Part shown: positions 53,616 through 62,403 of the stretch, in pieces
Layout of the letters: each line of letters opens with the position of its first letter
How positions within the stretch are numbered: the first letter of the stretch is position 1
From: an uncultured Cohaesibacter sp.
GTDB taxonomy: Bacteria; Pseudomonadota; Alphaproteobacteria; Rhizobiales; Cohaesibacteraceae
Assembly: GCF_963667045.1 (NCBI RefSeq)
Contig: NZ_OY762934.1
Location: 682,001 to 746,000, forward strand
Reading direction: 5' to 3'
DNA: 64,000 nucleotides
Position numbers and translations under genes: made by a program
The notes under the pieces: generated by a model
What the model was told of the DNA's origin: nothing
Seen by the model: the letters and a program-made list of their open reading frames with translations, nothing else
The model's database searches: none

Positions 53616-54745
53616 GGAGCAGGCTCCAGTTGGTCGTAGGTGAGAATCTCGGACTGCCCGAGCAGTGTACCATCCCGCGCAATTACGACAATATCGAGAG
53701 CAATGGTGCAAGGCCCGAGAATTCTGAAAGCGGCGCGTTGTGCTTTGGATGCCACAAGGGGAACGATGCTGACCCCGGCAGCATCGCAAAGCTGCAGAAC
53801 GGCGAGAGCCGTGTTGGCCTGTCTTGCCTGTTCCACCAACGGCTTTTCGCCACCGAGCGAGGCAATCCTGTCGGCCAGCCAATCAAAATCGACCTGACTG
53901 CGGCCCGAGTGCAAATCCATGTGACCTTGCGCCAGCTTTGTCAGCTTGGCAAAGCCGCCGCCGATGGTCACACGGGCAACCGGATTGCGGCGCAGATATT
54001 TTAGCATGCCACCGACAAAATCCCCCATGTCAACCATGGCAAATTCGGGTAGCTGATACAGGGTGCGCACGGTCTTTTCCGAGGTAGAGCCGGTGCAACC
54101 TGCCACATGCCCCTGCCCTTCGGCGCGGGCAACATCAATGCCGCGCTGGATGGAATGGATCCAGGCCGAGCAGGAAAAGGGCACGACAATCCCCGTGGTC
54201 CCCAGAATGGACAGGCCACCGATGATCCCCAGTCGCGGGTTCCACGTATGTGTGGCCAGCTTTTCGCCGTTGCGCACGGAGATCGTTATGTCGACATCGG
54301 GTGCAAAACCATGTTCGGCGGCCAGCGCCTGCACCACTTCGCGTATCAATTGGCGCGGCACGGGATTGATGGCCGGTTCGCCAACGGCAATGGGCAGTCC
54401 GGGTCGGGTCACCATCCCGACGCCCTCGCCAGCAAAGAAGCGTATCCCAGCCCCTTCCGGGCCAAAACGAACCTTGGACAGAATGAGCGCACCATGGGTC
54501 ACATCGGGGTCGTCACCGGCATCCTTGATGATTCCGGCCTCCGCATAATCCTCCTCCAACGTCTCGCAATCGAGCACGAATGAAGGCTCCTGACCCTTGG
54601 GCAAAACAATCGAAACGGGGTCCGGGAAGTGCGATGTAACCAGAGCGTTTAGCGCCGCTTTCGTTGCGGCCGTTGCACAGGCTCCAGTTGTCCAGCCGCG
54701 CCTCAAATTTCCCTCGTTCGGTGCTTTTTCAGTGTAATCTGTCAT
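53612..54745 (-). CDS. cbiD: Cobalt-precorrin-5B C1-methyltransferase (CbiD)
   Basis: 377 residues. CbiD signature RRGWTTGACATAATKAAL near residue 14, NPRLGIIGGLSILGTTGIV and the end FAKLTKLAQGHMDLHSGRSQVD are intact. CbiD is specific to the anaerobic, early-cobalt pathway, replacing CobF of the aerobic route. ATG at 54745; ATG codons at 54784 and 54787 are alternatives. First gene of the minus-strand cbiD-cobK-cobQ operon and divergent from cobA with a 64-base gap. Confidence 0.94.
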   Translation of the reverse strand: MTDYTEKAPNEGNLRRGWTTGACATAATKAALNALVTSHFPDPVSIVLPKGQEPSFVLDCETLEEDYAEAGIIKDAGDDPDVTHGALILSKVRFGPEGAGIRFFAGEGVGMVTRPGLPIAVGEPAINPVPRQLIREVVQALAAEHGFAPDVDITISVRNGEKLATHTWNPRLGIIGGLSILGTTGIVVPFSCSAWIHSIQRGIDVARAEGQGHVAGCTGSTSEKTVRTLYQLPEFAMVDMGDFVGGMLKYLRRNPVARVTIGGGFAKLTKLAQGHMDLHSGRSQVDFDWLADRIASLGGEKPLVEQARQANTALAVLQLCDAAGVSIVPLVASKAQRAAFRILGPCTIALDIVVIARDGTLLGQSEILTYDQLEPAP

Positions 54746-54809
54746 GTACTTAGGTATATAGTGGAGCACATCCAGACGCCACATCAAAAGAGCCAGAGAC
54801 TTCAGTTAA

Positions 54810-55673
54810 ATGCAGAATTTTACAACCCCGGATCCCTATAGCCAAATCCTCTTTGACGGACTGCCCGCGTTCGAACCGGGTTGGGTCTGGCTGGTTGGTG
54901 GCGGGCCGGGAGATCGCGGTCTTCTCACCCTTCACGCGGTCAATGCCTTGCGACAGGCCGACGCAATTGTCTATGACGCTCTGGTCGATGAGGCACTGTT
55001 ATCCTTTGCGCGTCCCGACGTGATTGTCGAGTTTGCCGGCAAGCGTGGTGGTCGTCCCTCCTCCAAGCAGAAGGATATCAACCTGCGCCTTATAGAGCTG
55101 GCAAGGGAAGGCAAGCGGGTGTTGCGTTTCAAGGGTGGCGATCCATTCATTTTCGGGCGCGGCGGCGAGGAAGCCCTGCAACTGGTCGAGGCCGGTGTCC
55201 CTTTCCGTGTGGTTCCCGGCATCACGGCGGGGATTGGCGGTCTGTGCTATGCAGGTATTCCGGCCACTCACAGAGACATCAACCAGTCCGTCACCTTCCT
55301 TACCGGCCACGACCATACCGGCGAAATGCCGACCGCCCTCAACTGGGATGGCATCGCCAAGGGCTCGCAGGTGATTGTCATGTATATGGCCATGAAGCAT
55401 CTGCACGGTATTACCCGGAAACTGCTGGATGCGGGACGCGACCCGGAAGAAGGCGCAGCGGTCATCTGCAATGCGACCACCCCGCAACAGGAAGTGCTGA
55501 CGTCAACGCTTGCCCATATCGCAGACGATGCGCTCAACTCGAGCATGAAGCCTCCGGCGATTGTCGTGATCGGCAATGTGGTCAAGTTGCGTGATGGTCT
55601 GGACTGGCTCGGCTTTGTCACCATGGGCAAACAGCTTGTCTCGGATCCTCTCACAGCAAATCCTGATGTGTGA
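54810..55673 (+). CDS. cobA: Uroporphyrinogen-III C-methyltransferase (SUMT)
   Basis: 287 residues. SAM-dependent tetrapyrrole methylase motifs: WLVGGGPGDRGLLTLHAVNALRQADAIVYDALV at the start, LRFKGGDPFIFGRGGEEAL, and FRVVPGITAGIGG. It makes precorrin-2 from uroporphyrinogen III, the branch point to cobalamin and sirohaem. Divergent from cbiD and followed after six bases by cobB. No CysG-type N-terminal domain is fused. Confidence 0.94.
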   Translation: MQNFTTPDPYSQILFDGLPAFEPGWVWLVGGGPGDRGLLTLHAVNALRQADAIVYDALVDEALLSFARPDVIVEFAGKRGGRPSSKQKDINLRLIELAREGKRVLRFKGGDPFIFGRGGEEALQLVEAGVPFRVVPGITAGIGGLCYAGIPATHRDINQSVTFLTGHDHTGEMPTALNWDGIAKGSQVIVMYMAMKHLHGITRKLLDAGRDPEEGAAVICNATTPQQEVLTSTLAHIADDALNSSMKPPAIVVIGNVVKLRDGLDWLGFVTMGKQLVSDPLTANPDV

Positions 55674-55679
55674 CGCCTG

Positions 55680-57011
55680 ATGCACATCGCTACCGACAAG
55701 CCCAAAGGTTTGATCCTCGCGGCCAGCAGCTCAAACGCAGGCAAGACCACCCTCTCCCTCGGGCTGCAACGCCTCCTCCTGCGGCGCGGGCTCTCCATCG
55801 CCCCGGCGAAATGCGGCCCGGATTATATCGATCCGGCGTTCCATGTGGTGGCGTCCGGCCGCGCCTCGATCAATCTTGACCCTTGGGCCATGACCACCGA
55901 AGACCTCCCCGCGCGGGCAGCCACCCAAGCGCAGATGGCGGACCTGCTGTTTGTCGAAGGCGTGATGGGGCTGTTCGATGGAGCTGCCAACGGGCAAGGC
56001 TCCACGGCGACGCTCGCACAGGCGCTCGGGCTGCCGGTTATCCTTGTCCTTGACGTCAAGGGGCAGGCCCAGACCGCGGCGGCCATTGCCAAGGGCATCA
56101 GTTCCTACGACCCGAATGTCACGATTGGCGGTGTTCTGCTCAACCGTGTCGGTTCAGCGGCGCACGAGCATCTGCTCCGCGAGGCATTTGCCCCCCTTGA
56201 TCTACCGATTGTCGGCGCCGTGCGCGGATCCGATCAACTGCAGCTGCCGTCCCGCCATCTCGGGCTTGTTCAGGCGGGCGAACACGATGCGCTTGATGGC
56301 ATGATCGACCGGATCGCCGATCATATGGCGCCGGATGTGGATCTTGATCGCATTCTCGGCATTGCGTCAGAGGTCACAGTCAATCAAGAAGGAGCTGCTC
56401 CGCTCCAGCGTCTGGCTCCCCTCGGCCAGCGCATTGCCATTGCCCGCGACGAGGCCTTCAGTTTCATCTATCCCCATCTCCTTGGCGACTGGCAAGGTCA
56501 GGGCGCCGAGCTGTCATTCTTCTCCCCGCTTGCGGATGAGACACCCACCGAAGAGGCCGATGCAATCTATCTTCCGGGCGGTTATCCGGAGTTGCATCTT
56601 GAGCGGCTTGCCTCGGCCCATGCCTTCCGGACGGCCATGCAAACGGCTGCCGCGAAAGGCGTGCTGATGTTCGGGGAATGCGGCGGCTATATGACCCTTG
56701 GGCGCTCGATCATTTCCGCTGATGGGGTTGAAGTGCCCATGCTCGGCCTGTTGCCGATCACCACCAGCTTTGCCGATACCAAACTGTCGCTTGGTTATCG
56801 TAAGCTCTCGCACCAGTCGGTTTTGCCATGGGGGCCTGAGCTTGCCGCCCATGAGTTCCACTATGCCACCATCCTTGCGATGGACGAAGCTGAGCCGCTA
56901 TTTGCAGCCCGGACCGCAACCGACAGAGAGCTGCCTTCAATGGGGCAACGGGTCGGATCCGTTCACGGCTCCTTTGCCCATATCATCGCCCCATTGAAAA
57001 CCACTTATTGA
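55680..57011 (+). CDS. cobB: Cobyrinate a,c-diamide synthase (CobB/CbiA)
   Basis: 443 residues. ATP-binding head AASSSNAGKTTLSLGL with P-loop, KCGPDYIDPAFH, VEGVMGLFDGA, and a C-terminal amidotransferase with ECGGYMTLG (Cys). It amidates the a and c carboxyls of cobyrinate (or cobalt-cobyrinate in the early-cobalt route). ATG at 55680 lies six bases after cobA, one operon. Convergent with cobM; a short hairpin lies between. Confidence 0.95.
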   Translation: MHIATDKPKGLILAASSSNAGKTTLSLGLQRLLLRRGLSIAPAKCGPDYIDPAFHVVASGRASINLDPWAMTTEDLPARAATQAQMADLLFVEGVMGLFDGAANGQGSTATLAQALGLPVILVLDVKGQAQTAAAIAKGISSYDPNVTIGGVLLNRVGSAAHEHLLREAFAPLDLPIVGAVRGSDQLQLPSRHLGLVQAGEHDALDGMIDRIADHMAPDVDLDRILGIASEVTVNQEGAAPLQRLAPLGQRIAIARDEAFSFIYPHLLGDWQGQGAELSFFSPLADETPTEEADAIYLPGGYPELHLERLASAHAFRTAMQTAAAKGVLMFGECGGYMTLGRSIISADGVEVPMLGLLPITTSFADTKLSLGYRKLSHQSVLPWGPELAAHEFHYATILAMDEAEPLFAARTATDRELPSMGQRVGSVHGSFAHIIAPLKTTY

Positions 57012-57014
57012 GGA

Positions 57015-57032
57015 GAGAGGCGTTTGCCTCTC
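57015..57032. terminator. Small hairpin between convergent cobB and cobM
   Basis: Arms GAGAGGC and GCCTCTC (57015-57021 and 57026-57032) with GTTT loop, overlapping the cobM stop codon. No clear T run, so its effect as a terminator is doubtful. Confidence 0.45.
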
Positions 57033-57807
57033 AACCCTTCTTGTTCGCCTTTTTCGGCAGACGCAGGATATGTTCAAAATCCGCGTCATAGAGCTTTGAC
57101 TCCTCAAAGTCCTGAGCCCCGAGCGCCGGTCCCACCAGAATGAGCGCGGTGCGGGTCAGCTTGGACGCACGGATCTTCTCCTTGAGCGTGCCAAGCGTTG
57201 CCCGGATGAACATCTGGTCTGGCCAGCCGACCCGGTAGGCGATGATGGCGGGGCAATCTTCGCCATAATGCGGGATCAGCTCCCGCTCGATATGGGCAGC
57301 ATTGCGGACCGAGAGGTGGATTGCCATGGTCGCGCCGGACTGACCGAGGATATCGAGGCTTTCCCGTTCCGGCATCGACGAAGACTTCATGGCAGTGCGG
57401 GTGAGGATGATACTCTGGGCAATGCCAGGGATGGTCAGTTCGGTGCCAAGCGCTGCCGCTGCAGCAGCAAAGGCGGGAACGCCGGGTACCACCTCATAAG
57501 GGATGGCCAGCGCATTGAGCCGTCGCATCTGTTCGGCAATCGCGCCATAGATCGACGGGTCGCCCGAATGCACCCGGGCCACGTCCTTGCCTTCGGCATG
57601 GGCCAGTTTGATGTCCTCGATGATTTCATCAAGGTTCATCGCGGCGGTGTCCTTGACCTGCGCGCCTTCGGGTGCTTCGGCGACCGTTGCCTCGGGCACA
57701 AGCGAGCCAGCGTAAAGACAGACCGGGCAGCGCTGGATGAGCTTCAGTCCACGCACGGTGATAAGGTCCGGCGCTCCGGGGCCGGCTCCGATGAAATAGA
57801 CAGTCAT
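57031..57807 (-). CDS. cobM: Precorrin-4 C11-methyltransferase (CobM/CbiF)
   Basis: 258 residues. Methylase motifs [34 protein letters not shown] at the start, [20 protein letters not shown] and [18 protein letters not shown]. It methylates C11 in the corrin ring. The ATG overlaps the cobJ stop codon (ATGA). Last gene of the minus-strand cbiX-cobH-cobL-cobI-cobJ-cobM series. Confidence 0.94.
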   Translation of the reverse strand: MTVYFIGAGPGAPDLITVRGLKLIQRCPVCLYAGSLVPEATVAEAPEGAQVKDTAAMNLDEIIEDIKLAHAEGKDVARVHSGDPSIYGAIAEQMRRLNALAIPYEVVPGVPAFAAAAAALGTELTIPGIAQSIILTRTAMKSSSMPERESLDILGQSGATMAIHLSVRNAAHIERELIPHYGEDCPAIIAYRVGWPDQMFIRATLGTLKEKIRASKLTRTALILVGPALGAQDFEESKLYDADFEHILRLPKKANKKG

Positions 57808-59666
57808 TCCCTGTTCTCTCCGTCAATTCTCTTTGCATATCCGCGCGGGGTGTAGGCCATCCAGCCGTCATCACCAACCGTGCGATCACCCGACTGCAAG
57901 GCCCGGGACTGGGAAGACCCGACCAGCACCACCGTCAGCATGTCGACTTCCTCGATGTCCAGCGTTTCGAGGGTCCGCATTTTCAGCTCTTCATCAGGGC
58001 GACCAAGGTTGGAGGCCAGCAGGACCGGCGTTGTGCCCGGGCGCTGAGTGAGCAGGATTTCCTTTGCCCTCAGCAATTGGGTGCGGCGTTTCATCGATAC
58101 CGGGTTGTAGAAGGCAATGACGAAGTCACCGTCTGTTGCCGCCCGCACCCGTTGTTCGATGGTTTCCCACGGCGTCAGCAGATCCGAAAGCGAGATGGTG
58201 CAGAAGTCGTGGCCCAGCAAGGCCCCGAACCGGGCGGAAGCGGCCTGCAACGCCGAGATGCCCGGCACATGGGTGAGCGCCACCCGCTTGGCATTATCGG
58301 ACACGCCGCCATTGTCGGCATCGCGGTCGAGCAGTTCCATAACCAGTGCCCCCATGGCATAGATGCCGCCATCGCCGGAACAGATCAGCGCCACGTCATG
58401 GCCCTTGCCAGCTTCTTCCAGCGCAAAGCGGCAACGATCCTTCTCGCTGCCCATGGGAAAATCGCACCGACGTTCGTCATCGGCCATCGGGCCGAGCAGA
58501 TCGAGGTAGAATTTGTAGCCAACCAGTTTTTCAGCCTGCGCGATGAGGTTCGTAGCCTGCGGCGTGCGCCAATAGGGCGTACCGGGGCCAATGCCGATGA
58601 CAGCCAGCGAGCCGCGTTTCTTGCCCGGCAGCTGAGCCGTAAACGGCTCCCGCGCCAGCCCAATGGCGCAGGTGGCCTTGTCGGATTTGACCTTGGCCAC
58701 CAGCAACGACCCTTCGGCTCCAACCGCAGCAAGAGCCGCCCCTTCGGCCACGCCATGGCATCCTACCTCGGCAAAGACCACTTCGGACGGTGTCTTCAGA
58801 CGGCCTTTCTGGGCTTCAAGGTCTTCTGCCGAAAAGAACCGGGCGGGAACCCCGAAGTGGGCGGCAGCGGCGTGAATGGCCGCTTCGTCCATCTTTACAT
58901 CAATGGATGCCAGCAGACCGATGGCTTCCGGGGCAAGACTGTTGTTGGCAAGAACCATCTCTAAATGGCCGATGAGATCCGTCGCCGCGATGCCACGTTC
59001 ACAGCCGACGCCGACCACGAGCTTTTGCGGACTGTAGGTGAGGCATGTCACAGCGCTTTCTTCCGGCACAGGAGCAAAGCTTGCCTGAAGGCTGATGGGC
59101 GCCTGGTCGGCGCGTGCCAGATCGCTGCCATCGAGCCAGTCCAGATCGGAAGAAACAGATACCGCCTCACCGTCAACGATCCGTGCCATGACGGCGGCAG
59201 CCTTTCTGGCATGTTGCAGCTTCCAGCCCTTGGGCGGATTGTCGAGCGCCAGCTGATAGCGGCAATCCCCGGCGGTGGTCACGGCCGCATGCGCCTTGAG
59301 GGCTTCGGCCAGCAGGCGAGCCAGATCATTGGCACCATGGTGACCGCCCAGAAGCGGCACCACGGACGAGCCATCACGGGCAACGGCCAGCACCGGCGGT
59401 TCGTCGAACTTGCTGTCGAGCAGCGGCGCCAGAGCACGAATGATGATGCCGCTGGCGCAGAGCGCAACAATTGCCCGCCGCTCCGAAAAGAGGCCCTTGA
59501 GATGGGTAAGACTGTCGGCGAAGGTGACATCGAAGCCCTCGATTTCGCCCTTACCGTGCAGCTCGACCGGGTGTCCGGCGCGTTTGAGAGCGTCCCTGAT
59601 GGAGACAGCCAGCGCGCTAGCGGCTGCGCTCGGGCAAACAACCGTAACGGGGATCAGTTTTTCCAT
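57804..59666 (-). CDS. cobJ: Fused CbiG and precorrin-3B C17-methyltransferase (CobJ/CbiH)
   Basis: 620 residues, two proteins in one. The CbiG part (about 1-345: [60 protein letters not shown]) opens the lactone ring and removes the C20 fragment in the early-cobalt pathway. The CobJ part (about 350-605) starts with [20 protein letters not shown] and contains [18 protein letters not shown] and [14 protein letters not shown]. The two reactions are consecutive, so fusion is sensible. Start ATG overlaps cobI by 13 bases and the end overlaps cobM. Confidence 0.94.
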   Translation of the reverse strand: MEKLIPVTVVCPSAAASALAVSIRDALKRAGHPVELHGKGEIEGFDVTFADSLTHLKGLFSERRAIVALCASGIIIRALAPLLDSKFDEPPVLAVARDGSSVVPLLGGHHGANDLARLLAEALKAHAAVTTAGDCRYQLALDNPPKGWKLQHARKAAAVMARIVDGEAVSVSSDLDWLDGSDLARADQAPISLQASFAPVPEESAVTCLTYSPQKLVVGVGCERGIAATDLIGHLEMVLANNSLAPEAIGLLASIDVKMDEAAIHAAAAHFGVPARFFSAEDLEAQKGRLKTPSEVVFAEVGCHGVAEGAALAAVGAEGSLLVAKVKSDKATCAIGLAREPFTAQLPGKKRGSLAVIGIGPGTPYWRTPQATNLIAQAEKLVGYKFYLDLLGPMADDERRCDFPMGSEKDRCRFALEEAGKGHDVALICSGDGGIYAMGALVMELLDRDADNGGVSDNAKRVALTHVPGISALQAASARFGALLGHDFCTISLSDLLTPWETIEQRVRAATDGDFVIAFYNPVSMKRRTQLLRAKEILLTQRPGTTPVLLASNLGRPDEELKMRTLETLDIEEVDMLTVVLVGSSQSRALQSGDRTVGDDGWMAYTPRGYAKRIDGENRE

Positions 59667-60385
59667 GCTTCATCTCCGTCATAGATCAGGATCGTCGAGA
59701 AATAGGGTGCCGTGGCTTCATCGAGCTCGGCGAGTGGCAGGGCCTTTTCATTGGCAAGAGTTGCCCGCTCGACGTAGCCTGCACGCGACATCAGGCCAAG
59801 CCGTTCGATGAGAGCCCGCAGGCGCGGCAAATGACGCCCGACCTTCATGATGGCGAAGGAACCGCCAAGCGACAGGCGTGCTTCGAGCGCCTCGTCAGAC
59901 ATCGGCCCGGCCAACACCGTCAACACGTCATTGCGGCTCACGAGCGGCTGCTTGAGGCGGCAGGCGCAGGCGACAATGGAGGTGACCCCGGGGATGACCT
60001 CCGCTGCAAACTCACCGGCCAGCCGGTCATAGAGATACATGAAGGTGCCATAGAAGAACGGGTCGCCCTCGCAGAGGAAAACCACATCGTGGCCCGCCTC
60101 CAGCTCGGCGCGAACGTCCACAGCGCCAACATCATAGGCGTCCTGTGCGGCCTTGCGCTCGGGGCGCATGGGAATAGCGATGGAGATTTCCCTCGTGCCT
60201 TCGGCGATATGCTCCCGGGCAATGTCACGGGCAAAGCTGTCGCCTCCTTCCGGCGCCGGATAGGCGATGACGGCAGCATTGCGGATCAGTCGGGCAGCCT
60301 TCAGGGTCAGCAACTCCGGATCGCCGGGGCCGACGCCAACCCCGTAAAGGGTGCCTTTTGTCGTCTTGTTCATTGGCTCTTTCAT
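59654..60385 (-). CDS. cobI: Precorrin-2 C20-methyltransferase (CobI/CbiL)
   Basis: 243 residues from ATG 60385. GVGVGPGDPELLTLKAARLIRNAAVIAYPAP and FLCEGDPFFYGTFMYLYDRL and EVIPGVTSIVACACRL are methylase motifs of the CobI/CbiL subgroup. The start overlaps the cobL stop (ATGA); an ATG four codons later (60373) is also possible. The frame is open far upstream but inside cobL, so the longer forms are not real. Confidence 0.94.
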   Translation of the reverse strand: MKEPMNKTTKGTLYGVGVGPGDPELLTLKAARLIRNAAVIAYPAPEGGDSFARDIAREHIAEGTREISIAIPMRPERKAAQDAYDVGAVDVRAELEAGHDVVFLCEGDPFFYGTFMYLYDRLAGEFAAEVIPGVTSIVACACRLKQPLVSRNDVLTVLAGPMSDEALEARLSLGGSFAIMKVGRHLPRLRALIERLGLMSRAGYVERATLANEKALPLAELDEATAPYFSTILIYDGDEAWKN

Positions 60386-61647
60386 TGGCTCTTGGTCTCG
60401 TTCTTGTCTTTGGCGGCTTTGGTGAAAGCCCATTGCGTAACAGGCATGGAGGATTTCCAGCCGAAATAGGGTCCGACGGGGGCGGCCTTGGAGATCGCCA
60501 ATCTGGTCAACTCGCCACCATAGGCCTCGAAGCACTCCATGAGCAGGCGTTCGGAACCAAGGGTGACGGCATGGGCAACCAGCCGGCCACCGGGTTTGAG
60601 GCGTGCAAGGCAAAAGTCAACAACCTGCCGAGACAGGCCACCGCCGATGAAGACGGCATCCGGTGCTTCTTCGCCTTCAAGCCCTTCCGGTGCCGTGGCG
60701 GCAATGAGCTTGAGGGACGGAACACCGAGGAAGGCGGCGTTGTGTTTGGCGAGCGCCCGACGCTTTTCCTGCGGCTCGATGCCAATGGCACGACAGGAAC
60801 GATGGCACCGCAGCCATTCGATGGCGACAGAGCCGCAGCCGGTGCCGACATCCCACAGCAGTGCGCCGGGATGGGGCATCAGCTTGGCCAGAGCACTGGC
60901 GCGAATGTCCTGCTTGGTCATCTTGCCGTCATGCTCGAAAGCGTCGTCTGGCAGGCCGGGCTGCTGCGAGAACCAGCGATCCAGATGATCCGGCAAGGCA
61001 ATCGCCAGTACGTTGAGATCGGCGAAATAATGGTCCTCGCTGCCGATTGCCAATGTCTGGGCGTCCAGGGTCACAATCCGTTCCTTGTCGCTGCCCAGAC
61101 GCTCCAGCACAGTCAGCTCCGCATTATGGATACCACGAGCGCAGAGATGTTCTGCTGCCTCTCGGGGCGAAGCGCCATCGCGTGAGAGCACCAAGAGGCG
61201 CGCTCCGGGCAGATAGTGGGGCATCAGCGTCTGGATGCTGCGGCCATGAATGGTCAGCTTGGCCGTCTTGTCGAGTGCCCAACCCAGCCGGCTGGCGGCA
61301 AGGCTGAACGACCCCGGATATGGCAGGATGCGCATGTCTGTACGGGAGAAGCGTTGCGACAGCGTGCCGCCAATGCCGAAATACATCGGATCGCCACTGG
61401 CCAGGACAACAACATTCTGACCGCGCAAGGCTTCGAGTTCCTCGAAGGCATGAGCAAAGGGTGTTGGCCAGCTCTTGCGGAGCGCATTGGCCGTGAGGTC
61501 GTCGGGCAGCATTGCCAGATGACGTCGGCCACCATAAATCACATCAGCCTCGGCGAGGAGTTGCCACGCCAGATCGCCAAGGTCATCAACCCCGTTGGCA
61601 CCAATGCCGATCACGCTGAGCCATGGGCTTGTCTGTTCTGCGTTCAT
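60382..61647 (-). CDS. cobL: Precorrin-6B C5,15-methyltransferase, decarboxylating (CobL, CbiE-CbiT fusion)
   Basis: 421 residues. The N-terminal CbiE-like domain (SVIGIGANGVDDLGDLAWQLLAEADVIYGG; VVLASGDPMYFGIGGTL) methylates C5 and C15; the C-terminal CbiT-like domain (about residues 245-421: HPGALLWDVGTGCGSVAIEWLR, with the Gly-rich SAM motif DVGTGCG) methylates and decarboxylates. GGAGGAAGG precedes the ATG at 61647. It is 16 bases downstream of cobH. Confidence 0.94.
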   Translation of the reverse strand: MNAEQTSPWLSVIGIGANGVDDLGDLAWQLLAEADVIYGGRRHLAMLPDDLTANALRKSWPTPFAHAFEELEALRGQNVVVLASGDPMYFGIGGTLSQRFSRTDMRILPYPGSFSLAASRLGWALDKTAKLTIHGRSIQTLMPHYLPGARLLVLSRDGASPREAAEHLCARGIHNAELTVLERLGSDKERIVTLDAQTLAIGSEDHYFADLNVLAIALPDHLDRWFSQQPGLPDDAFEHDGKMTKQDIRASALAKLMPHPGALLWDVGTGCGSVAIEWLRCHRSCRAIGIEPQEKRRALAKHNAAFLGVPSLKLIAATAPEGLEGEEAPDAVFIGGGLSRQVVDFCLARLKPGGRLVAHAVTLGSERLLMECFEAYGGELTRLAISKAAPVGPYFGWKSSMPVTQWAFTKAAKDKNETKSQ

Positions 61648-61663
61648 GTGTCCTTCCTCCCCG

Positions 61664-62344
61664 CTACATCGGTCTGTCGCTCTGGCCGAGCGCGGCGATG
61701 GCCAAAGCGTTGACTGCAGCGCTGGCCATCGGCGTTCCGCCCCTTCGGCCAAGCATGGCGATATAGTCAAGGCCCAACTCGGCCGCCTCATCGACAAGCG
61801 CCTGTTTCGATTCAGCGGCACCAACAAAGCCGACCGGGAAGCCCAACACCAGCGCCGGACGGCCTGCGCCCTCCCGCACCATCTCCAAAAGACGGAACAA
61901 CGCCGTGGGTGCATTGCCAATGGCAACGATTGCCCCTTCAAGGTGCGGCCGCCAGAGTTCCATGGCCGCAGCAGAGCGCGTCGTCTCCATATCCTTGGCG
62001 ATGACAGTGACTTCAGGATCATTGAGGGTCACCAGGATCCGGTTGGCAGCAAGAGCTTCCCCCTCGGCAAAGAAGCGCCGGGAAATGCCACCGGCAACCA
62101 TTCTCGTGTCCACCAGAATGGTCGTTCCCTGCCTGAGGGCGGCAATGCCCGCATCGGCAGCGTCGGGCGTGAAGCGCAGGTCGGCGACGAGATCGGTCAT
62201 GCCGACAGAGTGCATCAGGCGCACGGCGATGGGTTCCAAGGCTGCAGGCAAAGTGGCCAGCGCATCGCCAGCCTCCTGCCGGATGATATTGAAGGAACCG
62301 GCATAGATCGCAGCCGGATCCTTCTCATAGCGATAGAAGGTCAT
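61664..62344 (-). CDS. cobH: Precorrin-8X methylmutase (CobH/CbiC)
   Basis: 226 residues. RLMHSVGMTDLVADLRF (with the catalytic His), DTRMVAGGISRRFFAEG, IGNAPTALFRLLEM and GFPVGFVGAAESKQALV are the CobH/CbiC blocks. It moves the methyl group from C11 to C12 to give hydrogenobyrinate or the cobalt form. Second gene of the minus-strand operon, 59 bases after cbiX. The frame extends upstream through a TTG, but ATG 62344 is better. Confidence 0.94.
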   Translation of the reverse strand: MTFYRYEKDPAAIYAGSFNIIRQEAGDALATLPAALEPIAVRLMHSVGMTDLVADLRFTPDAADAGIAALRQGTTILVDTRMVAGGISRRFFAEGEALAANRILVTLNDPEVTVIAKDMETTRSAAAMELWRPHLEGAIVAIGNAPTALFRLLEMVREGAGRPALVLGFPVGFVGAAESKQALVDEAAELGLDYIAMLGRRGGTPMASAAVNALAIAALGQSDRPM

Positions 62345-62403
62345 CTGTTTCCATCCACTCTGATCCGGGCGCGCCAAGGACCGGGTCCCGGCGCGCAGAG
62401 GGA

